40,722 nucleotides of DNA from Cylindrodendrum hubeiense (taxonomy: Eukaryota; Ascomycota; Sordariomycetes; Hypocreales; Nectriaceae): positions 1 to 40,722 of the forward strand of contig JAANBB010000371.1 of NCBI GenBank assembly GCA_014621425.1, in the 5' to 3' direction. Positions 1-11,473 of this stretch are shown piece by piece. Every line of letters starts with the position of its first letter. Within the stretch, counting starts at the first letter, position 1. A program made the translations under genes and the position numbers. Under the pieces are notes generated by a model that ran no database searches, was not told the DNA's origin, and saw nothing but the letters and a program-made list of their open reading frames with translations.

Positions 1-27
1 ACCTCCCGCACCTCCCGCATCTCCCGG
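1..27. repeat. Tandem 9-base repeat at left edge
   Basis: Three copies of a 9-base unit, two of ACCTCCCGC and a third with two changes, run from the first base of the window. The array may continue outside it. It lies about 260 bases upstream of the alpha-adaptin start and is probably promoter or leader sequence. No function is evident. Confidence 0.5.
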
Positions 28-283
28 TTGGCCCTCGCCCCTCCAAAGCCCCCCGTCGACGAGCAATCGATGTGCGCCGCCTAAGCCACCTGGGCATACC
101 GATCCGACTATGCAATCTATGCGACATTCGTCCACACTGTGACTGGGAAATCTACTGGCATCCGCTTGTCCTGCAGCCACCGCAGCACCTGTCGCAGCAC
201 CGCGCCGTTTGAACACTCTACGAACCGTGTAATCAGGGGCCGTTGGCAAATTACCTGCGCGGCCCCCCCCGACATTGCCCACC

Positions 284-3200
284 ATGTCGTCCACCGGTAC
301 CGGCTTCCTCGGCCGCTCGAGCAGCAGCAACTCGAATATGCGAGGTCTTGTCCAGTTCATTGCTGATTTGAGAAATGCTCGTGCCCGAGAGCTTGAGGAG
401 AAGCGAATCAACAAGGAGCTTGCCAATATCAGACAAAAGTTCAAGGATGGTAGCCTCAGCGGCTATCACAAGAAGAAATACGTCTGCAAGCTGCTGTACA
501 TCTACATCTTGGGATGGAACGTCGATTTTGGCCACCTCGAGGCAGTTAACCTGATCTCTGCCAACAAGTACTCGGAGAAGCAGATTGGTTATCTCGCCAT
601 GACCCTTTTCCTGCACGAGAAGCATGAACTGCTCCATCTTGTCGTCAACAGCATTCGCAAGGACTTGCTCGATCACAATGAGCTCTTCAATTGCCTTGCT
701 CTTCATGCAATTGCAAATGTCGGAAGCCGAGAGATGGGAGAGGCTCTCAATGGAGAGGTCCACAGACTCTTGATTTCACCGTACGTTCCAAACTCTTCCC
801 TTGTCGTCATCTATGTACTGATAGCTACCACACAGGACCTCCAAGTCATTCGTCAAGAAGAAGGCCGCCCTAACCTTGCTTCGATTGTACCGCAAGCACC
901 CAGACATTGTCTCGCCTCAGTGGGCCGAGCGCATCATCCACCTGATGGATGATGCTGACCTGGGAGTTGCCCTCTCGGTGACCTCGCTTGTCATGGCCCT
1001 GGCTCAGGACAACTTGGATCAGTACAAGGGTGCATATGCCAAGGCAGCTGCCCGCTTGAAGCGCATCCTAATCGATGGAGAGTATACTACCGACTACCTC
1101 TACTACAAAGTGCCTTGTCCATGGCTCCAGGCCAAACTCCTCCGACTTTTGCAATACTTCCCTCCTCCTGGTACGTCAAAAGTAACAAGATTCCCCGGCA
1201 TGCCACTGACTGAGTTATGCAGATGACACCCACGTGCGAGACATGATCCGAGAGTCACTACAAAAGATTTTGAACCTAGCCATGGAGACGAGCAAGAATG
1301 TTCAGCAGAACAACGCCCAGAATGCCGTCCTCTTTGAAGCTATCAACCTGATCATCCACCTCGATACTGAGCACGGCTTGATGAAGCAAATCTCCCTGAG
1401 ACTGGGCAAATTCATCCAGAGCCGGGAAACCAATGTGAGATATCTGGGCTTGGAAGCTATGACCCATCTCGCAGCCCGGGCCGAAACTCTTGATCCAATC
1501 AAGCAGCATCAAGATATTATCCTTGGTTCTCTCAAGGACCGAGATATCAGTGTGCGCCGAAAGGGACTCGACTTGCTTTATAGCATGTGCGATTCCTCCA
1601 ATGCGCAGGTCATCGTGGGAGAGCTCTTGCACTATCTGCAAAACGCCGACTTCGCCATCCGTGAAGAAATGGTCCTTAAGATCGCTATTCTTACGGAGAA
1701 GTATGCCACTGATGTTCAGTGGTATGTTGATATATCCCTTCGACTCATCGCAATGGCTGGAGACCACGTCAGTGATGAGGTGTGGCAACGAGTAATCCAG
1801 ATTGTGACGAACAACGAGGAGCTTCAAGTTTACGCAGCTCAGAATGCGCTCCAGTACGTCAAGTCGGATCACTGCCACGAGACCCTGGTCAAGATCGGCG
1901 CCTACATTTTGGGAGAGTTCGGCCATCTTGTTGCCGATCAACCTCGATGCAGCCCTATCGAGCAATTCATGGCTTTGCAGGGCAAACTCACCGGATGTTC
2001 GTCCAGCACTCGCGCCATGATCTTATCCTGCTTCGTCAAATACGTCAACTTGTTCCCGGAAATCAAACCTCAGCTTGTGCATGTATTCGAGTTCCATAGT
2101 CACAATTTGGACTCGGAACTGCAACAGAGAGCCTGCGAATATCTAACCCTCGCCCAGATGCCTACAGACGACCTTCTGAGAACACTGTGTGATGAGATGC
2201 CTCCATTCCCCGAGAGGCAATCCGCGCTTCTTTCTCGACTTCATCAGAAGCACGCCAATACCAGTGACCGAAGGACCTGGGTGGTTGGTGGCAAAGATGC
2301 CAACACAGACGTCGCCGAGCTGAGTATGACTAAGCCAGGGGCTGTGAAGAGGACATTCAGTTCCACGGCTCCCCTAAATGGCAAGGCAAATGGCTCTAAT
2401 GGTGCCAACGGCCATGCCAACGGGGCTTCTGACTTGGCTGGTCTGGATATGAATACTTCCGGCCCATCTGAGCCAAAGATGCTGAAGGCGCCCAACTTGG
2501 CCAGTGCGGCTCATTTGTCCCCTGGCTGGGAGCACGGCTACAACAGGTTGCTTGTCAAGTCCGATGGTATTCTGTATGAAGATGGCCAGCTTCAAATTGG
2601 TGTTCGTTCCGAATACCGTGGCCAGATGGCTTGTCTGATTACATACTTTAAGAACAAGACACCTGCTGCGATGGGATCGTTCACGACGACCTTGGATTTG
2701 GACGAGAGCGAAAAGCTCAACTTAACCTGGGACGTCAAGAACCTCCCAGACAGCACCATTGCACAAGGCGGACAGTCTCAACAGGTGGTCATGTTTGAGT
2801 CGAAGAAGGTCTTCGAGAAGAGCCCGACCGTCCGAATCAGCTATCTGGCTGGTGCCTTGCAGGCTCTGACCTTGAAGCTCCCTGTGACGATCCATAAGTT
2901 CATGGACCCGGCCGAGCTTACTGCTGATGACTTTTTCAAGAGATGGAAGCAAATTGGCGGTGCCCCTCGAGAAGCTCAGGGTGTCTTCGGAGTCTCCAAG
3001 GGGAACAGGGAGATTACGGAGAAATTTGTCTCTAGCACTGTGGAGGGATTCAGGTGGCGACTGCTCGACATGGTTGACCCCAACCCCAAGAACTTTGTTG
3101 GTGCGAGTGTGCTGCACACAGCCGAAGGCGGCAAGTTTGGCTGTCTCCTTAGACTTGAGCCAAACTACACTACCCAGGTGAGTTCCCATGCTTAAGTGTA

Positions 3201-3394
3201 CAAGGTTTTGTGTTAACTCTTTCCCTTAGATGATCCGGTTGACTATTCGGGCAACCGACGATGCTGTTCCAGCGGTGCTGCTGAAACTCATGCAGGACCG
3301 ACTAGCTGCTGGAATCTCGACGGCGGGTGACAGGTTTGAGGCACCCTCGCGAGACGAAATCTCGGATTCGTTTCGGAATGTGATGGTCAACTGA
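284..3394 (+). CDS. APL3: AP-2 adaptor complex alpha subunit (alpha-adaptin)
   Basis: Large subunit of the AP-2 endocytic adaptor, which binds PIP2 at the plasma membrane and selects cargo. Exons are 284-780, 836-1170, 1223-3177 and 3230-3394, giving 983 residues, the usual size. The N-terminal trunk (to about residue 640) opens with RINKELANIR and the lysine-rich KKKYVCKL at residues 63-70, matching the PIP2-binding patch of animal alpha-adaptin. A hinge rich in Asn, Gly and Ala follows at about 645-700, and the appendage (ear) domain fills about 730-983. The ATG at 284 is chosen; Met19 (base 338) aligns with an internal Met of animal proteins and is an alternative start. The gene is convergent with the YggS-type gene, 423 bases apart. 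In filamentous fungi AP-2 can act without clathrin; the sequence does not show which mode applies here. Confidence 0.95.
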
Positions 3395-3817
3395 TTCACA
3401 TGCCGACATCTTCCTTCTATATAATTCATGCGAATGGAGTTGTCTTGATATCGCACACAAGCATACGGGCGTTTGGGATCTAGCATGAGGAACGATCTGG
3501 ACGAAAAGCTCGATTGGTATTTAATCACCACTGAAAAGTACCCTGCGCTGTATAGTCAACCATTCCTGTGGCTTATGGGCCGAGCATACCAATTCGCCTC
3601 GTACAGAGCGGTTGTGGATAGGGAGGATATAGTTTCTAGTTGATACCATGAATCTCTCGTTTTGGATCGATGTCTTTAACTCATTGCTCAGCACGCATTT
3701 GTCATTCATGTGTACTATACATACCTAGAGCAGAGGGGACTAGATAGCGCTCTTTAAATGATTTCATGCAATAACATATCGAGTCGGAATACTTCTCTAT
3801 TGTCTGCTGTTCCTCTT
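3395..3817. other. Convergent intergenic region
   Basis: The 423 bases between the stops of alpha-adaptin and the YggS-type gene hold both 3' untranslated regions. I see no gene, RNA or repeat in it. Confidence 0.6.
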
Positions 3818-4762
<945 letters not shown>

Positions 4763-5053
4763 GTCTTTGATCAATTCCTTGCAGACTGGATGAGATCGGG
4801 CGGGCAAGTGTGTGAAGGGTGAGTTTGGATGTAAGTGGAGAGCGAGTTGCGCATCGGGTTATCATCGGCTCTGGTGACGACCACGCCGGGGCGTCGTTCA
4901 GTGGCCCGCGTACGGTGGCCTTCTCACTGCATGAATCCATCCATGATATCGCTGCGCGGAAGACGCCCGACGCGCGCTTAATATTATTCTCACAATCGCC
5001 ATCGCAAAGGAGGAGCCACTTGGAAGGCTTTTGGATTTGAGACCGTAACCACA

Positions 5054-6197
5054 ATGGCATCCGACCTGAAGCAAGGTCGGCGGCGGGCGGCGAGCGGCGC
5101 TGGCTCGGCTTTCAGAACAGGACACTCTCGCCGCAAGTCGCGGGCGGTGATCACGCCTAAATCAACACACACGTCGGATGAGTTCCTGCAGGACTTCCTC
5201 GACCCGAGTTTCGATGCCGCCCAGTTTCTCAATTCCACGTTGCCACCGCTCCAGCAGCGCTCCGTCCCCGGCCGGTCCGGGTCCGACATCGCGCCCCTGG
5301 CGGAGCTGTCCACGCAGGCCCAGGCCCTCATCTCCCAGCTCAACGCGCAAACGTCACGGCTGTCTACCACACTGACGCAGCTGACTGACGACATTCTGAG
5401 GAGCGGGAGCCGCCTCGCCTATGAGGTGGAGCTACTGCGCGGTGAGACGCTGAGTCTCACCGAGACCATGAACGAGACCCTTCAGGATGACATCAAGAAG
5501 TTTGTCCCTGGAGGGCTGCAGGAGGCTGTCGAAGCAAGGAACACCACATCAACTACCACTGCCGCAAAGGATGACAAGGGGACGGCGTCGACAGCACAAG
5601 CCAAGGGCGCCGGCGGCACCCCAGCATGGATCAGATGACCCGGACTACATCAAGCAACTACAAACACTGACTCTTGTGCGATCACGCCTCGACTCTGTCA
5701 TCAAAACGTTTGGAGATGCCATGGAATTCGTCTTCCCACCTTCCGAGCTCTCTGTCAGCTCATCGTTCTTGTCAGTCTCGGCACCGGAGCCTGGATCACA
5801 GCAGCAGAGCTCGGAAGACAAGGGACAGGAGGTCTTGAGGAAGCTTAAGGAAGAGATCTCCGGGCTGCTGACAAAGTCGGAGGACCCTGTGGAGGGTATT
5901 GAGAAGGCGGCGCAGCGAATCGAACAACTCAAGGAGCTCACGGCGGTGTGGACGAACACGGCGGAGGAGAAGGGCAGAAACAAGTTCATCGAGGGCCTGG
6001 CCAAAATGGTCGAGGACCGGCACCGCGAGCTTGTAAAGGACATGGAGCAGGGGTCCAAGAGGGACGGCAAGCCCGAGATATCTCACGCGCGCAAGGCGAG
6101 CCTCAGTAGAGACGCGGTGGTAGTAGAGGATACAAAGGCATTGCCAGGCGGCTTTGGGCTAATTAGCCAGCTGCAGAAGCTCCGGGGTGGGCTATGA
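5054..6197 (+). CDS. COG7: Probable COG complex subunit 7, with an apparent frameshift
   Basis: Resembles fungal Cog7, a subunit of the oligomeric Golgi tethering complex for retrograde transport. Support is by pattern: an N-terminal block EFLQDFLDPSFDAAQFLNST (residues 36-55), then coiled-coil segments, a low-complexity linker, and a second helical half containing KQLQTLTLVRSRLDSVIKTF, which lines up with a similar stretch of yeast Cog7. The halves lie in different frames. Frame 1 runs from ATG 5054 to a stop at 5636-5638; the second half is in the next frame and ends at 6197. The span is 1,144 bases, one over a multiple of three, so one base less near the CCCC run at 5618-5622 would restore about 380 residues. 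A 121-base intron (5504-5624, GTCCCT...CCCCAG) would also join the frames but has a weak donor. A sequencing indel, a true mutation or an odd intron are all possible. Confidence 0.55.
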
Positions 6198-6250
6198 GAT
6201 TAATGATACGAATCATCTTAAGATGGGATGAATATATGTTGCGTGTATTT

Positions 6251-6298
6251 CCGTCCAGTGTTGCGTCCAGTGTTCCATCCAGTGTTCCATCCCGTGTT
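6251..6298. repeat. 12-base tandem repeat, four copies
   Basis: Four adjacent 12-base units of the form SCRTCCAGTGTT; the last has CCCGTGTT in place of CCAGTGTT. It starts 54 bases after the COG7 stop, so it is probably within that gene's 3' untranslated region. Confidence 0.85.
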
Positions 6299-6445
6299 TG
6301 CATTGAAGCCAGCCAGGTGAGCTGCCAGTCGGGTGGATTACTTACACTGAGAATGAAGTGAATGAATGTTGAAAACTGCACTGTACGAGACACAGTACAG
6401 GGCCCCAGGCACCCCTAAATCGAGCTCCTAACTGTGGGCAGATAG

Positions 6446-6458
6446 CCAATCAGCCAAT
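6446..6458 (+). promoter_or_regulatory. Paired CCAAT boxes upstream of the Sds3-like gene
   Basis: Two CCAAT pentamers at 6446-6450 and 6454-6458, three bases apart and about 490 bases before the Sds3-like ATG. CCAAT is bound by the HAP/CBC complex in fungi. The motif is short, so binding is an inference. Confidence 0.4.
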
Positions 6459-6940
6459 CGCAGCGAGGGACGCCGTCTTACGAGTGCGCCGGGAGCAAAC
6501 CGGGGCCCCGGCACTATTCGCCCTATTGCCGTTTCAGGAAGGCGGTGAACGGACTCAGACGGTCTCTCTCAGCGAGGTCATGCAGCCGTTCCCGCCGGCA
6601 GAAGGCTGAACAACACGCACAACCAGTTTGTCCTCGTCTCGATTCCTGTTCCGCCATTCAATGCTGTCATAGCCACGAGGCTGGGACTGTTTGCGCACGC
6701 CTTTTCAAGCCTCTCAGCCTTTTTCTGTATTTGCCGCTTACACTATTTGCTCCCTGCGTTTGGCTTGACACTCTAGCAAAGCCTGACGGACCCGTCTCAG
6801 CCAGCCCTGATCAAACGGGCCAACCCGTACGACGATTACACCTTGTCACCTCAACCATACATTTTCCCTCTTTCTACCGACACGAAAACTTCTCCAAAGA
6901 CATCACTAGCTACCAAAAACACCCTCGACAACTATTCGCC

Positions 6941-8637
6941 ATGGCTGCCAGCGACGCAGCTGTGCCCGCTACCGTGGCTGGCCGAGCCGCCGACCGTCGC
7001 GGCTCCCCTCAGCCCGCCTCCCAATCAAAGCGAGACCGCAAGCGACAGGCTCTCATGGAGCGCCTGGCCAGCATGAACGACAAGTTCCAGCGCGAGCAAG
7101 ACATGACATATCGTGATCAGCTGCAGAAGATCCAGTTTGACACGAGCCTTGTCCAGCGGTTCGACCCTTACGACCCAAAGGTCCTGGAGGTTATCTCCGA
7201 GATGCAAAAGGAACACAAACAGACCCAGGGTCCTCCAGTCAATGCTGAGGATGCCCGGAGTCTTCTTGATATGGCCGGTATCCGCTTCTCAGATTTCATC
7301 GACGAGGTCGAGGATCTTGTCGAGATCCGGGATTTCCAATTGGCCCAGTCCAAGGTAAGGAGATGAAAGTCGCTGATTGATTGCAACCCACGTCTAACGT
7401 TATCTGCCACCAGAACGAGTACGAACGAAGACTTCAAGAGTACAGAAACACCTATGCCTACAAGGTCGAGACTGCGAAACGCGAACACCGTGCCTTGACC
7501 AGCACCCTGCGGGACCGTCTGATCAACACCCTGACCCAAAAGAAGAATCGCCTTAACCGGGAGAAGGAGGTCCTGGAGATCAACGACTCCAACGCTTTGC
7601 TACTTAACCCGAACCAGTTCAGCCTCACCAACCCCTCGAGCCCCGGTGGCACCCACGGAAAGCGAGCGACACGGTTGCGCAAGGATGCCGACGACATGTA
7701 CTCAGACAACAAGAAGCGCAAGCGGAACCCTGGCGACGATGATGGATCGCCCGTGCCCATGCGCCGTGCCCTTGACCCGAACAACACGACTCCCCTGTGG
7801 CAGTCGGAAAAGGCGCGCGCTGCTGCCAAGCAGAACGGTCCCGTTTACAGCATCGACAAGCTCTTCACCGACAAGGAGTTGTCGCTCAACTACAACACGG
7901 CTGCCCTGGCTGCCCACCAGTACATCCTGCGCAATCGCGTCAATGGCAGTGGCTCGTCGCCGGAGGACACCGACTCTGGCAACGGGAATGACAACGGAGA
8001 TGATGCCGATTCCCAACCCTCGGCTCCAATGATGGAGCGCTCCGTTTCGCATGCTACAAGGAGTACACGCGGTGGCGCAAACCACAATTTCTTGGACGAC
8101 AAGATCCTGGGCATTGAAGGCATTGCCAACTTCGAGGTCCCTGGAAACCTGGACCTCATCCACGCCCAGGAGCCTCCCAAGATGCCCCCTCCGGTGCCTC
8201 AGCAGTATCTGAAGCCTTACCCACGATCCGCCGACCAGAACTTTCCCACGCCCCTGTCTCAAGATGACATCATGTCGGATCTTTCAGTTATGGGATATTT
8301 CAAGCAGTATGATCAGACACACAAACCGGGTGCTCACCTCGATGCTCAGAGTGGATTGCGCAAGGTCCTCGAGGCCGTTGCGACTCCCTACCAGCAGGCG
8401 CGATATGTCGCCTTGACCGGCGCCTCCCGCGAGGACCCCGAGCATCTCCGCGATGCCCTCGGCCTTCCGGCTATCAGCAGCATCCGCGACCAGCCTAGTC
8501 CAGCTCAGGCTCCTACTGTTGCCGCTCTCTCTGGCGCCGCGGCCGCCCCCATGAGTCGCCAGAGTAGCCTCGGCGGCGTTGCCATGAGCCGACAGGGCAC
8601 CGGTGGCAGCACCCGCGGCAAGGGCCGCAAGAATTGA
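6941..8637 (+). CDS. SDS3: Sds3-like subunit of the Rpd3/Sin3 histone deacetylase complex
   Basis: Predicted nuclear scaffold subunit of the large Rpd3-Sin3 deacetylase complex, needed for its integrity and for gene silencing. Exons 6941-7354 and 7414-8637 give 545 residues. The Sds3-type region covers about residues 35-205: a charged helical stretch (KRDRKRQALMERLASMNDKF), a central helix pair, then a long coiled coil including NEYERRLQEYRNTYAYKVE and ending in the conserved LLLNPNQFSLTNP. The remainder is low-complexity, with a basic NKKRKR that could be a nuclear signal and a Gly/Ser/Ala-rich tail. The intron is 59 bases with a CTAAC branch site. The start is the first ATG in frame, with a good context (GCCATGG). 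The Sds3/Dep1/BRMS1 families are similar, so the exact orthologue is less sure than the family. Confidence 0.75.
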
Positions 8638-9058
8638 GTCGCTTTGACTACATGGTCTCGGCTCATTTTCACGGCATTGCGAGCGTGGCGTAAAGGGTTT
8701 TGTTTTCATTTGGTCTGGTGGTCGTCGTTTTCGGAGGCACGAACCATGGGTGTTGGTTGCATATTGTGTTTTGATGCCTTTCTCGGGTTATTGCGGTGGA
8801 ATACAGAGACGACCAAGTTTCTACGGCAGCAGGACGCTTTCATACGGCAAAGGTCATGGTCGATTACGCTCTCGATGTCTCATGTCATCATGCAATAGAC
8901 ATAGAAATGCCTAGACTCGTTGTTCATAATTGGGCCTTTTGCAAAGTGAATGCTTAAAGTGAAATTTCAATATCATTCCGTCATGATGCTTATGAGCGTC
9001 TCTGCGCTACAGACTAAACTAGAGAACATATTCCTACAAACCGAGCATTGGAAACCGT
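8638..9058. other. Convergent intergenic region
   Basis: The 421 bases between the Sds3-like stop and the hydroxylase stop contain both 3' ends. I see no gene or repeat. Confidence 0.6.
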
Positions 9059-9907
9059 TCACGGGCCAAATACGAGGGCCCGGACTTCAATGCTTTCACG
9101 GCCCTCGGCGTCGGTCCTGGTCCTGGGATCCTCGAAGGCTGTGTGCGGCACACGACCCTTGATCTTGGACTCAGCCTTCAATGATTCGCTGTCAAAGCAC
9201 TCCAGTAATAGCCGCTCGCTTCCGGTCATGCCGCTGAGGTAGTACCACTTCTGGTCCGGGTTGTGGCGGATGCCAGCGGTCCAGCCCTGGTAGCCACTCG
9301 GGTAGCGGTGCTCAACCGGGATGACGTCGTCGTCCTCAACCGAAGCGGAAGACGCGACGGCGAGGGGAAATGCCTCGAGGGGCGACTTGTTCAGGGGGCG
9401 CCAGACGTTGACAATGCGGTAACGGCCCTGAAGGAGCTTGTCAGCCTCCTCGGGGAAGTACCGGCGGACACGCTGAGCGGTAGCAGCAGCAGTCTGGTCA
9501 ATGTGGACGCGGGTGACAGGACTGCGCTTGGCGTTCGGTTCCTGGCGGCGAATAGTGTGGTCAAACAAGTAAACACGATTGGAGCCGGGGATGTGCTTGA
9601 GGAGAAGTTGCTCAATTTCGGGATAGTAGTTGTCCTTGATAGACTGGTCGTCTCGAAACTCGGCTTCTGTGGAGGGAGGAACGTCCTGGATGATCTGGAA
9701 AGCGTCGTTGTCAAGATTGAAGTTGGCCTCGCGGCCACGGATGTCGTGGATGACAGTCTCGTGAAAACTGTCTGAGAAGTTGCGCTGGGGTTGGCCCTCT
9801 GGGGGAGTGTCAACGAAGTTGAAGGGTTTGGCAGAGTCGGCGGGAGGGTTGAAGAAGTTGAGAGTTGCGGTGACCTCGCCGCGGGGTACAGTGGCGGAGA
9901 TGGCCAT
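9059..9907 (-). CDS. asaB/CmcJ-family hydroxylase (GA4 desaturase-like)
   Basis: Single-exon protein of 282 residues in the fungal family that includes asaB, NvfI-like and CmcJ-related proteins. These are Fe(II)/2-oxoglutarate-type hydroxylases or desaturases, often in secondary metabolism. Visible family blocks, in order, are GEVTATLNFFNPP at the N terminus, VTRVHIDQT with a probable metal-binding HxD, GRYRIVNVWRPL, the WYYLSGM block and the C-terminal VPHTAFEDP with a second conserved His. The ATG at 9907 matches the family start; the frame is open another 71 codons upstream (to 10120) but has no ATG there. Neighbours are an Sds3-like gene and an ARS-binding protein, so there is no biosynthetic cluster and the substrate is unknown. 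A TATATAAA lies about 350 bases upstream. Confidence 0.8.
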   Translation of the reverse strand: MAISATVPRGEVTATLNFFNPPADSAKPFNFVDTPPEGQPQRNFSDSFHETVIHDIRGREANFNLDNDAFQIIQDVPPSTEAEFRDDQSIKDNYYPEIEQLLLKHIPGSNRVYLFDHTIRRQEPNAKRSPVTRVHIDQTAAATAQRVRRYFPEEADKLLQGRYRIVNVWRPLNKSPLEAFPLAVASSASVEDDDVIPVEHRYPSGYQGWTAGIRHNPDQKWYYLSGMTGSERLLLECFDSESLKAESKIKGRVPHTAFEDPRTRTDAEGRESIEVRALVFGP

Positions 9908-11283
9908 TGTTTTGTTTATTAAGCGATGGGAATGGATAGAGGAATGGAGAGGAATATGCAACTGCTTTAGAGCGAGAAATATGCTGCCTAGTTTGGAGAA
10001 TACGGTGATGGCTGTGTTGAGGAGAGACGGTCCCGGCAGGGTAGCAGAGTTACCGAGGCCTGATGGTGTGATGCGAGACCCGGCGAGGTGAATGGATCTC
10101 TTGCTTGTCAATTGTATCAAGGGATGATTATGATTCTCTTGTACTGCGAGATCGATGATAGAGAGACAAGGAGAAAAAAATGTGGGTGGTGCAAGTGATG
10201 TGTTGATGTGTTGATGGGTTTGATGCCAATTGAAATCCGAAGCACTCGCTTCCCATCCAGTTTATATACCTGCGCTCGCAGCACTCCCAGCACTCACAGG
10301 AGCCCGAGAGAAGTCGATTTCAAATCATATGCAGTGAAAGCAACCATCTTGAGCCGCCCCGTGCCGGTTGTGAAGCTTGCGTGCGTATGATGAGCACGTC
10401 ATCGGGGGTCGTTGGCTAGATGTCATTTCTAAGGCGTCGCTCGATTACTAAAGGCCAGTTGATTACTGTGCAGGTCGCTGATCCACGAGGAGCCAATTGG
10501 GTGGGTTGGTGTAGTACTTTTAGTGCCGTCGGTGCTTTGAGTCCGCCTCGTGGTGCGATGGCGTTTAGTACGTCACAGAGATGAATTGACGGCTTCATTT
10601 GGTCTGGCTGTGAAGCGAGCACTTACCTGCAGCTGGTGGTGAACCTGAAGTTGAACCATCCGTCGAGTCCCGTTTTCGACGGTGAGAGAGATAAAAGGGC
10701 GGGACTCGGGATCATAAAAATAGAAGGTACATGGGTGTTTCACAGTGAGACATGAATCATGCACTGTGCGTGCCCCCCGCACTTCCTCCCACTTGCTCCC
10801 ATTTCCTCCCACCACTGCCCAGAGCCGGCAGGAACCCACAGTGCCGGTTCCGCGCCCTCCGCACATGCGGCGGCCCCGAATGCAGGGTGGGCTAAATTTA
10901 GCCCAGTTTCTCCATCGTAGCGACCTAATTTACAATGCGCGTTTCCGCTTCTCCCCTTACTTCTCATATGTCCTCTCTATCTCCATGGCCTATGTCGACC
11001 ACCGCCGGCACCATCGCGTCTCTACCGTCTCCTGCGGATGCTTCTCCCCGGGGCCATCTGCTCTGCACCATCCCCTCCCTGAGGCCTGCCGATTCGTCGT
11101 GAGAGAGCGCATCGATGCCCCGAGCTTTTTAGCCTCCAAGCGCGGAATCCCGGTCCCCCCAATGTCTCGGTCCTCTCCTCCACCATCAGGCTCGCTCTTC
11201 GCATTCTCACATAATATTACCACACCTCCCGCGCAAATCGTGTAGATCCGTCAGCCCAGAGACATGAATCCGTGGTTTTCGCA
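9908..11283. other. Divergent intergenic region, hydroxylase and Abp2
   Basis: 1.4 kb between divergent starts. It holds a TATA-like element for the hydroxylase, a C/T-rich stretch around 10770-11250 that is probably the Abp2 promoter and leader, and an ATG at 11264 that begins an overlapping upstream frame. ORFs of up to 166 codons here show no recognisable protein and are taken as chance. Confidence 0.5.
10261..10268 (-). promoter_or_regulatory. TATA-like element for the asaB-like gene
   Basis: Reads TATATAAA on the minus strand, about 355 bases upstream of the hydroxylase ATG. If used, it implies a leader of roughly 300 bases. Confidence 0.35.
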
Positions 11284-11473
11284 ATGCAGTCCCCTCACCA
11301 CCCTCCGCCGCCGCAGTCGCAGCCCGGCAACGGAGCTCCAGTTCAAGCCCCAACCTCAGCCCCAACCTCCGCTCCGGGGGCGCCCGCCGCGCCGTCACTT
11401 CCGCCTCCGCAGCCAACGTCGACGCCGCAACCGGAGTTCTCCGTCCGACCCACGCTGCCGGACCGCCATATAA
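11264..11473 (+). other. Upstream ORF overlapping the Abp2 start
   Basis: An ATG at 11264, 20 bases before the Abp2 ATG and in another frame, opens 69 codons that run through the Abp2 start and into its coding region. The peptide begins MNPWFSQCSP and is then basic and proline-rich, with no recognised domain. If the leader includes it, scanning ribosomes would meet it first. It is a translational candidate, not a proven gene. Confidence 0.3.

Larger units (their letters stand above)
6198..6940. other. Intergenic region upstream of the Sds3-like gene
   Basis: Holds the COG7 3' end, a four-copy 12-base repeat (6251-6298), paired CCAAT boxes (6446-6458) and a C/T-rich leader. The Sds3-like reading frame is open back to 6545 without an ATG, so it is treated as leader. 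No other gene seen. Confidence 0.6.

Noticed and set aside
1276..1965. 229-codon ORF on the minus strand inside alpha-adaptin
   Set aside because: It is the antisense shadow of a conserved coding exon; no recognised protein.
7702..8262. 186-codon minus-strand ORF inside the Sds3-like gene
   Set aside because: Antisense shadow, low-complexity composition, no domain.
9908..10120. A 71-codon in-frame, acid-poor extension upstream of the asaB-like gene that looks like a mitochondrial targeting peptide
   Set aside because: The first codon of the open stretch is TTG and there is no ATG before 9907; the family normally starts at the chosen ATG.
10745..11245. 166-codon ORF upstream of Abp2
   Set aside because: C/T-rich leader sequence without domain; better explained as promoter or 5' leader.
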